Below, one piece after another: positions 17,531 to 31,410 of a stretch of DNA of 64,000 nucleotides. A program made the position numbers and the translations under genes. The number at the start of each line of letters is the position of its first letter. Within the stretch, counting starts at the first letter, position 1. Under the pieces are notes generated by a model. It was given only the letters and a program-made list of their open reading frames with translations, was not told the origin of the DNA and did not search any database. The stretch is from JBFWUM01 sp050247255 (GTDB lineage Bacteria; Acidobacteriota; Vicinamibacteria; Vicinamibacterales; UBA2999): contig JBFWUM010000015.1 of assembly GCA_050247255.1 (NCBI GenBank), positions 1 through 64,000 of the forward strand. The letters run 5' to 3'.

Positions 17531-18781
17531 CTACTGCTGACGTTCGAGAATCCAGCAGATCGGGCCGACGAGTTTCTCGAACGCCGGCCGGCTACGCCAC
17601 GCCTCCAGCGTGATCTCGTCGCTGGCGGCGACGTCCGCCTCGAAGTCGCGGCGCAGCCGCTGCGTGACCGCCGCTTCCTTGAACGCGACGTTGACTTCGT
17701 CGTTGTGCTCGAACGAACGGTTGTCGACATTGGTCGTGCCGATCACCGCCCACGTGTCGTCGACCATCAGCGCCTTCACGTGCGTCATCGACGGCCGGTA
17801 CTCGTAGATGCGAATGCCGCCCTCGAGCAGCTCGCGGTACATGCGGCGGCTGGCGAGGCGCACCAGGCGCTGGTCGCTGTGGCGTCCCGGCGCCACGACG
17901 CGCACGGCGACGCCGCGCCGCGCGGACCTGACGAGCGCCCGGCGCAGCGCGCGATCGGGCAGGAAGTATGGAGTGCTGATGTCGATGTTGGAGACGGCGC
18001 CCTCGATCAGCATCTGGAACACCACGCGTGACACCGTCGCGCGGTCCGAGGGCGAGCTCTTGACCAGCATCGCGCCCGTCTCGCCGGCCGGCGCAAGAGG
18101 CGGCCAGTGGCGCGGCCCGGTCAGGATCTCGCCGCAGCACTCCAGCCAGTTCTCGGCAAAGACCCCCTGCAGCGCCGCGACGATGGGGCCTTCGATCCGC
18201 GCCATGCTGTCGCGCCAGGCCGGCGTCTTGCCCTCCGGGCGGATCCACCGGTCGGCCACGCCGGCGCCGCCGGTGAACGCCACGCGCCCGTCGACGACCA
18301 GCAGCTCGCGGTGCGTCCGGTTGTTCAGCCGGTGCAGGCGGTACCAGGCAATCGGCTGGTAGAAGGAGACGCGGCAGCCGGCGCCGCGCAGCCGGCGAAG
18401 GGAGTCACCGCCCAGGCCGGCGCTGCCGATCGCATCGAGCACGAGCCGAACCTCGACGCCGGCGGCGGCCCGCTCGACGAGCGCGTCGATGATCATCATC
18501 GTCGCCTCGCCCGGCCGGAAGATGTAGGCCTCGAGGTTGACCGACGATTCGGCGGCCCGGATGGCGTCGCGCATGGCGGGGTAGAACTGCCCGCCGTTGG
18601 TGAAGACGGCGACGCGGTTGCCGGAGTGGACCGCGGCCTGGCAGGTGGACTGGACGACGTGCAGGAAGTCGTCGCTGTCGGGCCGCAGCGGTGTCGTGAC
18701 GCGGTAGTCGATGCGCGGCGTGAACAGCACCACCAGCACCAGCCACACGATGAACGCCACCGCGATGATCGTCCAGGCCAT
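17531..18781 (-). CDS. Phospholipase D / cardiolipin synthase-like protein
   Basis: 416 residues from the ATG at 18781. One N-terminal membrane helix precedes two PLD domains. The second HKD motif is canonical (HVKALMVDD, then GTTNVDNRSF). The first reads HRELLVVDG, with Glu where Lys is normal, so one half-site is altered. GPRHWPP and STPYFLPD resemble cardiolipin synthases. It would join or exchange phospholipid head groups at the inner membrane if still active. It starts 5 bases after the TreY stop codon, implying co-transcription. Confidence 0.8.
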   Translation of the reverse strand: MAWTIIAVAFIVWLVLVVLFTPRIDYRVTTPLRPDSDDFLHVVQSTCQAAVHSGNRVAVFTNGGQFYPAMRDAIRAAESSVNLEAYIFRPGEATMMIIDALVERAAAGVEVRLVLDAIGSAGLGGDSLRRLRGAGCRVSFYQPIAWYRLHRLNNRTHRELLVVDGRVAFTGGAGVADRWIRPEGKTPAWRDSMARIEGPIVAALQGVFAENWLECCGEILTGPRHWPPLAPAGETGAMLVKSSPSDRATVSRVVFQMLIEGAVSNIDISTPYFLPDRALRRALVRSARRGVAVRVVAPGRHSDQRLVRLASRRMYRELLEGGIRIYEYRPSMTHVKALMVDDTWAVIGTTNVDNRSFEHNDEVNVAFKEAAVTQRLRRDFEADVAASDEITLEAWRSRPAFEKLVGPICWILERQQ

Positions 18782-18786
18782 CGGCC

Positions 18787-21669
<2,883 letters not shown>

Positions 21670-21793
21670 GCGCGTCCCAACCTTACCAAACCGATGCCAC
21701 CCCTCAGGTGCCGCCGCGGCGGGTGGAACGTGGCTTGCTGTCGGGGTCTATGGTGCGTTCAAGCTCGTCAATGGCCGTGACCCGGCGGTCGTA

Positions 21794-22435
21794 ATGCCGC
21801 CGTTCCTCGCCGAACACGCCGACCTGGTCGTCCGCGCGCTGATTGCGCTGCCGATGGCGACCATTCTCGGCGCCGCGCTCGCGTTCCGCCCCCGGCGTCG
21901 CGGCACTCCGCCGCGGTCAGCGTCGGTCATCCAGACGCAGATCGTCCTCGCCATCGTCGGCGCCATCGTCATGTTCGTGGTTGGCTCGAGCCTCGCGCGC
22001 GCGTTCGGGATTGTCGGCGCCGCCAACCTGATCCGCTACCGGGCGAAGATCGAGGATCCGAAGGATGCGGTCGTCATGCTGTCGACGCTGACGGTGGGGC
22101 TCGCCTGCGGGGTCGAAATCTACGGCCTGGCGGTGTTGGCGACGGCGTTCCTGCTCGCCGTCCTCTGGGTCATCGAATCGGTCGAGCCGGAGCGGCGCAA
22201 GACCTTCGACCTCAAGATCACCACGTCCGACCCCGGGGCGGTGCGGGTCGCGGTCGAGAACGTGCTCCGCCGCTACCACATCCAGTTCGAGCTGCGCAGC
22301 GCCGCGGCGAAGGAATTGATCTACGAAACCGAGCTGCCGCTGACCGTGCGGACCGACAAGGTGGCCAACGCCATCCTGGCGCTGCCGGAAAGCCCCGACA
22401 CCGAAGTGGCCTGGGGCGAGAAGTCCAAGAAGTAG
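21794..22435 (+). CDS. DUF4956/MgtC-like membrane protein
   Basis: 213 residues from the ATG at 21794. An in-frame ATG at 21668, overlapping the TreY start, would add 42 residues that partly look natural, so the start is uncertain. Three hydrophobic segments are followed by a soluble C-terminal domain of about 80 residues. SLARAFGIVGAANLIRYRAK and DPKDAVVMLSTLTVGLACG match the DUF4956 pattern, which resembles MgtC membrane regions. The molecular function is unknown; such proteins often accompany polyphosphate VTC-type genes, none of which is here. Confidence 0.72.
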   Translation: MPPFLAEHADLVVRALIALPMATILGAALAFRPRRRGTPPRSASVIQTQIVLAIVGAIVMFVVGSSLARAFGIVGAANLIRYRAKIEDPKDAVVMLSTLTVGLACGVEIYGLAVLATAFLLAVLWVIESVEPERRKTFDLKITTSDPGAVRVAVENVLRRYHIQFELRSAAAKELIYETELPLTVRTDKVANAILALPESPDTEVAWGEKSKK

Positions 22436-22939
22436 TCAGCCCCGGTAATTCCCGAACTGCAAGGCGACGCCGAAGTCCTGCTCGCGCAGCAGGCGCATGG
22501 CATCCTGCAGCTCGTCCCTCGACGGCGACACGACGCGGAGCTGATCGCCCTGGATCTGCGCCTGCACCTTTTTCAGCTTGGCATCCTTGAGGAACTTGAC
22601 GATGTCCTTCGCCTTCTCGCCGGGGATGCCCTGCTGCAGGGTGATCTCCTGGCGGACGGTGCTGTTGGCGGCGGGAATGGCGGTGCCGCGGGCCAGGTTC
22701 CTGACCGGCACGTTGCGTCGCACCAGCCGCGTCTGGACGATTTCCCAGAGCGCGTTCAGCTTGAACTCGTCGTCGGCGACCAGCACCAGCTTCGACTCCT
22801 TGGCATCGAAGTCGATGGACGCCTTCGACCCCTTGAAGTCGTAGCGCTGCGCCACTTCCTTGCGCGCCTGGTTCAGCGCGTTGTCGACCTCCTGCAGATC
22901 GACGTTCGACGTGATGTCAAAAGAGCACTGCGTCGCCAC
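22436..22939 (-). CDS. yajQ: YajQ family nucleotide-binding protein
   Basis: 167 residues from a GTG at 22939, close to the family length of about 163. The N-terminal CSFDITSNVDLQEVDNA, YDFKGSKASIDF, the central VPVRNL, QEITLQQGIPGEKAKDIVK and the terminal DFGVALQFGNYR are hallmarks. YajQ proteins bind nucleotides, and in some species cyclic di-GMP. Placement 28 bases after a hybrid kinase whose operon includes a YfiR homologue hints at a cyclic-di-GMP theme, but it is a weak hint. Confidence 0.9.
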   Translation of the reverse strand: MATQCSFDITSNVDLQEVDNALNQARKEVAQRYDFKGSKASIDFDAKESKLVLVADDEFKLNALWEIVQTRLVRRNVPVRNLARGTAIPAANSTVRQEITLQQGIPGEKAKDIVKFLKDAKLKKVQAQIQGDQLRVVSPSRDELQDAMRLLREQDFGVALQFGNYRG

Positions 22940-22967
22940 GGCCCCTATTCTAGCGGCTTCGCGACGG

Positions 22968-24913
<1,946 letters not shown>

Positions 24914-24917
<4 letters not shown>

Positions 24918-25441
24918 TGCGTGCCTCCTCCAGCCCCCGGCCGCGCCAGGCGGAGCAGCCGCGAGGAGATCCGCAGCGCGGCGCGGTCCGCCGCCCCCTG
25001 ATCGATGTCGAAGCGGACGCTGCCGCCGTCGACGCGCAGGCCGATGATGCCGCCCATGGGCAGGAAGTCCGCTGCTTCGCCGATCGTCAGCACCGGCGTC
25101 ATCCGGGCGCTGCGCAGGTAGGCGCCGGCATTGGCCCCGGTCGGCACGAACAGCACGTGGCAGCCCGGTTCCGGCTCGAGGATCACCCGGACCGCGATCG
25201 CCCGTCCCTCGATGGCTTCGCCGCGCACCGTCTCCTCGAGCGCGGTGCCGAACGGGTTGCGCCCGGCGACGCAGACGGTGATCGGCCCGTCGCCCAGGGT
25301 CCCGGGCGGCCATTCGACGTAGCGGATGAAGTTGAGGATGTACGCCGCCTTCACGCGGTACTCGAGCGTCGGCTCCTGCGCGGGCACGGTGGCCGCGAGC
25401 AGCGACAGGACGAGCCCCCACGCCAGCGGCGTCCGGATCAT
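24914..25441 (-). CDS. YfiR-like periplasmic protein (DUF4154)
   Basis: 175 residues with a signal peptide ending near VPAQE. The YRVKAAYILNFIRYVEWPP segment is the signature of DUF4154/YfiR proteins. In Pseudomonas YfiR represses a diguanylate cyclase from the periplasm; in receptor-plus-kinase operons such as this one it probably modulates the HAMP kinase encoded next. It overlaps both neighbours by 4 bases, so translation is coupled. Confidence 0.88.
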
Positions 25442-27339
25442 CGGCTGCGCACCGTCACGACGGCGCGGACGCTGCGCTCGAACTCCTCGTAGCCGCGCAC
25501 CGTCGGGTTGAACTCCGCGTGATGGTCGTGGAGGAGATCCTCACCGACCAGCGCGAGGGACACGCGCGGCGCCGCCTGCCAGCCGAGCCGCAGCCCGAGC
25601 TCCGCGTAGGCAGGGACGATCGGCGCCGGCAATGCCGCCACCCGCCGCCACCGGACGTCGAACTCGACCCCGCCCGGCAGGTCGAGCGAGTTGCGAAACG
25701 CCACCTGGTGCGCCGGGTCGTTGGCTTCGCTGACACCGCGGCCGACGTCCCGGCTCCCCGCATCCCGGGTGATCGTGACGTCCTGCCCGGTGTACGACAG
25801 GTCCGCCCGCCACCAGTCGCGCGGCTGCAGGGTGACGCTCACCTCGACGCCGCTCGCCTGCCCGTTGAGCGTGTTGCCGACGACCACCGGAAACGGCGGA
25901 ACACCGGGCGGCGCGTCCTGGCTGCGCAGGCGGTCGATGGCGTGATGGAAGGCGACGATGTCGAGGGCGACCATCGGGGTCGGCCGCACCCGGTAGCCGG
26001 CCTCGGTCGCGATCAGCCGCTCGGCCTGGAATTCGGGATTGCCGCGCGCCAGCAGCAGGCCGTTCGGCGCGCTGGCGCGGACGTCGCTCTCGAAACGCGT
26101 CGGCCTGCGCACGGCGCGCGCGAGCGACCCCCACAGTGTCTGCCCGCGCGGCAGCAGCCAGCGGACGCGCACACCGGGCTGCACCTCGCCACCGCTGAAG
26201 GTGTTGTGCTCGACCTTCACGCCGCCGGTGACGAACAGCGCGTCCGGGACGACGGCCACCTGGTCCTGGATGAACCCGTTGACGACCGGGTAGGTGCGCG
26301 CCGCCGGCGCGAACGCCAGGACGCGGCTGCCCTCGGTCGTGTCGTGATTGATCCTGAGCCCGCCGCCCCAGACCAGGGCGTGCCGCGGCGTCGTGTAGGT
26401 CTGCTGCGTATCGACGTCGAACGTCGTGAGCCGGTGCGAGAGCTGTTCCGGCACGACCCGATGCTCGTGGTTCAGATACGTCTGCACCTGGACGTCGGCG
26501 CGATCCGACAGCCGGCGCGTCCAGCGCCCCTGGACGTTGCCGAACAGGAAACTGCCGTCCGGCCGGTCGGGGAAGTCGTTCGTGCTGTAGAACAGGTCTC
26601 CCTTCAGCAGCAGCGAGCCGCCATCGCCGCCGCGGTCGAGGCGGAAGCCCACCTGCCCGCGCTGCCGCCGATCGCCCGTGCTCGAGCCGTCGGTGAAGAC
26701 CTGGCTCGCGCGGACGGCGAACTTGCCGTAGACCCGATAGGTCGTCGCCCCGCGCGTGCCGCCGTAGCGGGCCTCGGCGAGCAACGGATCCTCGTTGCCC
26801 CCGCCGATCTGGGCGAAGGTCCCCTGCGTGTCGGCCGAGTGCCGCGTCACGATGTTGACGACGCCGTTGAAGGCGTTAGCGCCCCAGAGCGTGGCGCCGG
26901 GGCCGCGCACGACCTCGATGCGCTCGATGTCCTCCAGGGTGTAGTCGATGGTGTTCCAGAAGACGCCGGAGAACAGCGGGCTGTACACCGTCCGGCCGTC
27001 GATCATCACGAGCAGCTTGTTGGCGGTCGTGGCATTGAAGCCACGCGTCGAGATGGACCAGCTGCCGTTGTTGAAGCGGGAGACGTGCACGCCGGTCGCC
27101 AGCGCCAGCGCGTCGGGGATGGTGGTCACGCCGGAGCGCCGGATGTCTTCGGCGCTGACGATCGAGACCGCCGCGGCCGTCATCCCCACCGGTTCCGGCT
27201 GGCGCGATGTCAGCGTCACGTCGACCGCCATCAGCTCTTCGAGGCTCAGGCGCTTCAGCTCCGCCTGGCCGGGCTGCGCGCCGGCTGCGGCCGCGACTGG
27301 AACGGCCAGCAGCAGCGCCAGGGTGGCAGGCCGGATCAC
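25438..27339 (-). CDS. TonB-dependent outer-membrane receptor
   Basis: 633 residues from a GTG at 27339 overlapping the preceding stop codon. A signal peptide ends near AGAQP. The plug domain contains LSLEELMAVDVT, TIPDALALATGVHV, RGFNATTANKLLVMIDGRTVY and LWGANAFNGVVNIVT, and a beta barrel follows to the C-terminus. The plug type is that seen in receptors genetically linked to YfiR and HAMP kinases. The ligand is unknown. A terminal aromatic residue, usual for barrel assembly, is not obvious, as the protein ends VTVRSR. Confidence 0.88.
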   Translation of the reverse strand: MIRPATLALLLAVPVAAAAGAQPGQAELKRLSLEELMAVDVTLTSRQPEPVGMTAAAVSIVSAEDIRRSGVTTIPDALALATGVHVSRFNNGSWSISTRGFNATTANKLLVMIDGRTVYSPLFSGVFWNTIDYTLEDIERIEVVRGPGATLWGANAFNGVVNIVTRHSADTQGTFAQIGGGNEDPLLAEARYGGTRGATTYRVYGKFAVRASQVFTDGSSTGDRRQRGQVGFRLDRGGDGGSLLLKGDLFYSTNDFPDRPDGSFLFGNVQGRWTRRLSDRADVQVQTYLNHEHRVVPEQLSHRLTTFDVDTQQTYTTPRHALVWGGGLRINHDTTEGSRVLAFAPAARTYPVVNGFIQDQVAVVPDALFVTGGVKVEHNTFSGGEVQPGVRVRWLLPRGQTLWGSLARAVRRPTRFESDVRASAPNGLLLARGNPEFQAERLIATEAGYRVRPTPMVALDIVAFHHAIDRLRSQDAPPGVPPFPVVVGNTLNGQASGVEVSVTLQPRDWWRADLSYTGQDVTITRDAGSRDVGRGVSEANDPAHQVAFRNSLDLPGGVEFDVRWRRVAALPAPIVPAYAELGLRLGWQAAPRVSLALVGEDLLHDHHAEFNPTVRGYEEFERSVRAVVTVRSR

Positions 27340-27608
27340 CGCGAGTGGCCTCGATTCTTGTCGATCACCGCCGCGATGATCAGCCCGAACGCCACCAGCC
27401 GGATGGCATAGATGTAGGGGCGCGTCTCGTCGGTCGGGCTGAAGAGCGCCAGCAGGATCCAGCAGAGCGCCAGCAGCCAGAACGAGGCGCCGAAGTAGGC
27501 AAAGAAGCGGTCGTCGCTGTCGCGCCAGAACCGCAGGAAGTACAGGCCGATGATCCACGCCGCGGTGCCGCTCACGGCCTGCAGGACGACGATCGTGTCG
27601 GGGGTCAT
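27336..27608 (-). CDS. DUF5985-like small membrane protein 1
   Basis: 90 residues with three hydrophobic helices and a conserved FLRFWRDSDDRFFAYFGASFWLLA segment, ending in AAVIDKNR. It resembles DUF5985 proteins, which occur in pairs. It overlaps the upstream DUF5985-like gene by 4 bases (ATGA) and the receptor gene by 4 bases. Function unknown; it is probably an accessory to the receptor/kinase system encoded by the same operon. Confidence 0.75.
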   Translation of the reverse strand: MTPDTIVVLQAVSGTAAWIIGLYFLRFWRDSDDRFFAYFGASFWLLALCWILLALFSPTDETRPYIYAIRLVAFGLIIAAVIDKNRGHSR

Positions 27609-27871
27609 TCGCTGGATTCCCAGATGAGGCCGTAGCACAGCGCGAGCATCCCGAGCGTTCCCGCCACCGTGCGCGGGAAGGCCAGGCTGACGCCCTGGGC
27701 CAGGCTGAAGTCGACGAACACGAGCACGTTGTTGACCGCGAGCCCGATGAAGGCGATGAAGCTCCAGAACAGCAGCGGCGTGCGCCGCGCGCGGTAGTGC
27801 CGCAGCAGCAGCGCGGCGGCGGTCAGGCTGGTGGCGGCGCACAGCAGGTAGATGGCCTCAGCGAGCGTCAT
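27605..27871 (-). CDS. DUF5985-like small membrane protein 2
   Basis: 88 residues, three predicted helices, with LFWSFIAFIGLAVNNVLVFVD and a YGLIWES end. It is the partner of the preceding DUF5985-like protein. Its start lies 14 bases inside the upstream winged-helix-like gene. No charged active-site pattern is seen, so a structural or sensory membrane role is more likely than catalysis. Confidence 0.75.
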   Translation of the reverse strand: MTLAEAIYLLCAATSLTAAALLLRHYRARRTPLLFWSFIAFIGLAVNNVLVFVDFSLAQGVSLAFPRTVAGTLGMLALCYGLIWESSE

Positions 27872-28259
27872 CGTCGTCCTTCCTGATTCTGAACGCGTCG
27901 GCGAAGTCCTTGAGGCCGCGCCGCGCGGCGCCGCTGACGAGCGTGGTGAGCGCCAGCGGGTTCGATCGGTAGGTCTCGCAGGAGGCGACCGCCGCCTGTC
28001 GCAGCTGTTCGGTCCCCGGGCGGAACTGATAGCGCACGTCGCCGGTGATCCGGATGTCGAGCAGGTTCTGGGTGGCCAGGCGGTCGAGCGCGGCGCGCGC
28101 CGAACGCAGGGGGATGAGCAGTTCGCGCGACGCGGTTTCCGCGTCCCACCAGCGATCGTCGGATTGGACGAGCAGCACCAGGAGTTGCAGATCCTCCAGC
28201 GCTCGGAGGTGGGTGGTGACGAACGAGCGGACCGACGCGGTGACCTCGGGGACAGCCAT
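27858..28259 (-). CDS. Winged-helix-like protein, possible regulator
   Basis: 133 residues from the ATG at 28259; an upstream in-frame start at 28295 is possible. The central part, SRELLIPLRSARAALDRLATQNLLDI, followed by a short beta hairpin (VRYQFRPG), reads like a helix-turn-helix plus wing. As first gene of the receptor/YfiR/kinase operon and next to the divergent gas-vesicle operon, it could regulate one or both. This function is inferred; there is no strong family match I recognise. Confidence 0.6.
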   Translation of the reverse strand: MAVPEVTASVRSFVTTHLRALEDLQLLVLLVQSDDRWWDAETASRELLIPLRSARAALDRLATQNLLDIRITGDVRYQFRPGTEQLRQAAVASCETYRSNPLALTTLVSGAARRGLKDFADAFRIRKDDDDAR

Positions 28260-28273
28260 GGGGGAACCGGGCG

Positions 28274-28279
28274 AGTGTA
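28274..28279 (-). promoter_or_regulatory. Candidate -10 of the receptor/kinase operon
   Basis: TACACT on the minus strand lies 14 bases before the first ATG of the operon. A GTTA inverted repeat occupies the -35 position. Confidence 0.3.
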
Positions 28280-28297
28280 GCGTCGAAGCCGGCAATA

Positions 28298-28366
28298 GTT
28301 AGCTCGGCTGTAACCAGACGCGTCGAGCCATAGTTACGGAACGGTAACGGCAAGGCTGAGTTAGCT
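28298..28366. promoter_or_regulatory. Candidate operators in the divergent region
   Basis: Two inverted repeats occur, GTTA-N9-TAAC (28298-28314) and GTTA-N8-TAAC (28333-28348), with centres about 34 bp apart. AGTTAGCT is present at 28297-28304 and again at 28359-28366. They lie between the receptor/kinase operon and the gas-vesicle operon and could bind a dimeric regulator of both. Confidence 0.4.
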
Positions 28367-28424
28367 GGGAAATATTTGCGCGGTGGTCAGCCCGCCGACG
28401 CAATCTGCGGGACCGTTGGCGATC

Positions 28425-28430
28425 TATACT
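28425..28430 (+). promoter_or_regulatory. Candidate -10 of the gas-vesicle operon
   Basis: TATACT lies 49 bases before the gvpJ ATG. No good -35 is present, which would fit an activated or alternative-sigma promoter. Confidence 0.35.
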
Positions 28431-28479
28431 GCGACGGTTCGCGTGAGCTTCGCATGCTATCCAAGGCAGACACCTCGAC

Positions 28480-28818
28480 ATGGCCACTGACCTGACGCCC
28501 AGTCCCGGCCGCGGGAACGCGGGGCTCGTTGACGTCCTCGACCGCGTGCTCGACAAGGGACTCGTGGTCGCCGGCGACATCAAGGTGTCGCTGGCGGAAG
28601 TCGAGCTGCTCACCATCCGCATCCGCCTGATGATCTGCTCGATCGACAAGGCGGAATCGATCGGGCTGGACTGGTGGAAATACGACCGCCATCTCTCGCC
28701 GGGCCGCGAGGCGATGGTCCAGGAAAATCTCGAGCTGCGCGAGCAGCTGCGCCTGCTGGAGCGTCGGCTCGACACGCTGACGCGCGCGGCGGGCCGGCGC
28801 GGCCGGGCGCTCAAGTAG
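28480..28818 (+). CDS. gvpJ: Gas vesicle protein GvpJ (GvpA family)
   Basis: 112 residues. The GvpA-fold core, LVDVLDRVLDKGLVVAGDIK then ELLTIRIRLMICSIDKA, is followed by GLDWWKYDRHLSP, the DWW segment characteristic of GvpJ rather than GvpA, and a helical tail. GvpJ is a minor shell or tip component needed to nucleate gas vesicles. It is first in the operon, with AAGG 13 bases before the ATG. Assignment as J rather than another minor paralogue rests on that DWW motif. Confidence 0.85.
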   Translation: MATDLTPSPGRGNAGLVDVLDRVLDKGLVVAGDIKVSLAEVELLTIRIRLMICSIDKAESIGLDWWKYDRHLSPGREAMVQENLELREQLRLLERRLDTLTRAAGRRGRALK

Positions 28819-28854
28819 CAGACTGAACCGTACTCGACCTAAGGAGCTTTCAGC

Positions 28855-29196
28855 ATGGCTGTCGAACGAGCAGCGGGCGGGACAAGTCTTATCGACGTGC
28901 TCGACCGCGTACTCGACAAGGGCATCGTCATCGACGCGTGGGTGCGCGTCTCCCTCGTCGGCATCGACCTCATCACCGTCGAGGCGCGCGTTGTCGTGGC
29001 GTCGATCGATACCTACCTGAAGTACTCCGACGCCATCGGCGCCGCGGCCTCGGCGTCGCGCCCGGCGATCGAGGCGCCGCGGCCTTACGACGAGCTGGCG
29101 GCCGAGAACGTGGCATTGCGCGCGCAGCTCGAAAGCGGCGCAGCGGCTGCAGCGACGCCGCGGACACAGGCGGCACGACGCCGCGCCCGGCAGTAA
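28855..29196 (+). CDS. gvpA: Major gas vesicle shell protein GvpA
   Basis: 113 residues; AAGGAG precedes the ATG at ideal spacing, the best ribosome site in the operon, as expected for a structural protein. The core SLIDVLDRVLDKGIVIDAWV then RVSLVGIDLITVEARVVVAS matches GvpA. GvpA polymers form the ribbed gas-filled shell. The C-terminal 45 residues extend well beyond typical GvpA (about 70 residues) and end in an Ala/Arg-rich stretch. A sensor kinase gene, not gvpF, follows 45 bases downstream. Confidence 0.92.
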   Translation: MAVERAAGGTSLIDVLDRVLDKGIVIDAWVRVSLVGIDLITVEARVVVASIDTYLKYSDAIGAAASASRPAIEAPRPYDELAAENVALRAQLESGAAAAATPRTQAARRRARQ

Positions 29197-29241
29197 TCGA
29201 TCGCGCATCAGCGCGTGCCGGGGACCCAAGGCAGGCAGCAC

Positions 29242-31410
29242 ATGAGCTCGCTCTCGATGCGCCGCGGCGCCCGGCCGCCGGCCGCATCAGTCATCAACCA
29301 CGCGGCGCGCCTCGAGCTGCTCGAGTATTACCTCGCGCACCACGAGGACGTCGCGCGGTGCGCGTACGCCAGCCTGGAGTGGCTGGCGCAGCGCGTCGGC
29401 ATTCGCCAGTCGGTCTGCCTCGCGCTCGACGGCGAGGCGACGACCCTGGTGGGCATCGCCGGCTACGGCGTCGCCGCCGAAGACGTCGAGCTGTTCTCCT
29501 GGCCGTTGATCGATGCCGCCGATCCACTGGTCGCGGTGCTTGCCGCCGACAGGCCGGTGACCTTCAAGGCCGCGCGTCCCAACGGCGAGCTGTCGCGCGG
29601 CATGCCGATGACGCCGCTCGGCAACGTGCCGTTCACCGCGCTCCCTCTCGGCACGACGGGCGACCAGGACATGGCCGTCGGCCTGCTCCTGATTCGCACC
29701 CCCGGCGGCAACCCGGCCGACCTGGCCTGGCTGGCCATGGTGCTCGGCCAGAAGGTCGAGCAGCTGCGCGGCCGCGGCAGCCTCGCCGAGGAAGTCCGCA
29801 AGCTGCGCCGCGAGCGCGGCCTGTTCTTCACGATCATCAACTCGGTGACCGACCCGATTCTGCTGACCGACACCGAGGGACGGCTGATCGTGGCCAACGC
29901 CCGCGCCGAGAAGCTGTTTGCTGCCGGCGAGGAGGAAAGCGAGGGGCGCCGGCGCGCGGTCGAGTTGAACAACATGCTGTTCTCGGCCGCCCTCTCGCGG
30001 ACGGTGGTGGAGATGGGCGCCGGCGCCCGCGAGCTGCTGCTCGTCGATCCGACCGACGGTTCCGACCTGCTGTTCGAGGTGCTGTCGAGCACCGTCGAGG
30101 ACCCGCGCGAAGGCACCGGGATTGTCTCGGTGCTGCGCAACATCACCGATCTGCGTCGCGCCACCGAGCAGATTGAGGAGAACTACCAGAAGCTGCGCAT
30201 TGCCGAGAGCGCCGCGCGCACGGAGCGCGACCGCCTCAACCTGATCATCGACTCGGTGGCCGACCCGATCATCGTCACCGACCAGAGCGGCGCGACGATG
30301 CTGATGAACGCCCCGGCCGAAGAGCTCTTCACGATGTTCTCCGACGACGGCGCGGCGCAGCGCATTGTCCACGCCAACGACGCGCACTTCTCGTCGTTCA
30401 TTTCCGGCCTGCTGCTCGGCGAGACCGGTCCGGGCGAGATCCGACGCGGCGAGATCGGGCTGATGAACCCGCGCACCGGCGAGCCGATTCCGGTGGAGGC
30501 GATTGCCGGCAAGGTGATGACCGAGACCGGGGAGCTGACCGCCGTCGTCACCATCCTCCACGACCGCCGCGAGGCGCTGGAGCGGGCACGGCTCTACGAG
30601 CAGCTGAAGACCGCGTCCGACGAGCTGCAGGCGCGCGTCCAGGCGGCCACCGCGGAACTGGCGACGCAGAACGAGCTGCTGCGACGGCAGGCGATCGAGC
30701 TGGAGCAGGCGTCGCGCCTGAAGTCGCAGTTCCTCGCCAACATGTCGCACGAGTTCCGGACGCCGCTCAACGCCATCCTCGGCTACACGCACATGCTGCT
30801 GCAGGGGGTCGCCGGCGACCTGCTGCCCACGGTGAAGCGCCAGCTGCAGCGAATCGACTCGAACGGCCGGCACCTGCTGACGATCATCAACGAGATCCTC
30901 GACATCACCCGCATCGAGGCGGGCAAGATGCCGATGCAGCTCAGCGAGTTCAGCATCAACGAGCTGGTGCCCGAGGTGATGGCGGAGCTCGACCCGGTGA
31001 TCGCGCGCTCGCGCCTGGCGGTGACGCCGCGGCTCGACGAGCGGCTGCCGCTGGTCTACAGCGATCGACAGAAGGTGAAGCAGGTCGTCGTCAACCTGCT
31101 GAGCAACGCGCTGAAGTTCACGCACGAGGGCATCGTGGAAGTCGTGACCCGGCTGGAGGCCGACGGACGGACGGCGTCGGTCAGCGTCCGCGACACCGGC
31201 ATCGGCATCGCCGCCGAGAACCACGAGAAGATCTTCGAGGACTTCCGCCAGGTCGATGACTCGCCGTCGCGCCAGTACGGCGGCACCGGCCTCGGGCTGG
31301 CCATCTGCCGCCGGCTGGCGAGCGCGCTCGGCGGCCGCATCAGCCTCGACAGCAATCTCGGTCAGGGATCGGTCTTCACCTTGACGATCCCGGTGGAAAC
31401 AGAGCCATGA
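29242..31410 (+). CDS. Soluble sensor histidine kinase (GAF-like, PAS, PAS, HisKA, HATPase) inside the gvp operon
   Basis: 722 residues from the ATG at 29242; a GTG at 29215 is an alternative. No membrane segment is seen. Order: a GAF-like domain (about 20-190), PAS 1 (about 195-310, INSVTDPILLTD), PAS 2 (about 335-455, IDSVADPIIVTD), a coiled coil, HisKA with His503 in MSHEFRTPLN, and HATPase with NLLSNALKF, DTGIGIA and GGTGLGLAI. It is co-directional with gvp genes on both sides and overlaps the response regulator by 4 bases. The cytoplasmic signal it senses is unknown; control of gas-vesicle formation is inferred from position. Confidence 0.9.
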   Translation: MSSLSMRRGARPPAASVINHAARLELLEYYLAHHEDVARCAYASLEWLAQRVGIRQSVCLALDGEATTLVGIAGYGVAAEDVELFSWPLIDAADPLVAVLAADRPVTFKAARPNGELSRGMPMTPLGNVPFTALPLGTTGDQDMAVGLLLIRTPGGNPADLAWLAMVLGQKVEQLRGRGSLAEEVRKLRRERGLFFTIINSVTDPILLTDTEGRLIVANARAEKLFAAGEEESEGRRRAVELNNMLFSAALSRTVVEMGAGARELLLVDPTDGSDLLFEVLSSTVEDPREGTGIVSVLRNITDLRRATEQIEENYQKLRIAESAARTERDRLNLIIDSVADPIIVTDQSGATMLMNAPAEELFTMFSDDGAAQRIVHANDAHFSSFISGLLLGETGPGEIRRGEIGLMNPRTGEPIPVEAIAGKVMTETGELTAVVTILHDRREALERARLYEQLKTASDELQARVQAATAELATQNELLRRQAIELEQASRLKSQFLANMSHEFRTPLNAILGYTHMLLQGVAGDLLPTVKRQLQRIDSNGRHLLTIINEILDITRIEAGKMPMQLSEFSINELVPEVMAELDPVIARSRLAVTPRLDERLPLVYSDRQKVKQVVVNLLSNALKFTHEGIVEVVTRLEADGRTASVSVRDTGIGIAAENHEKIFEDFRQVDDSPSRQYGGTGLGLAICRRLASALGGRISLDSNLGQGSVFTLTIPVETEP

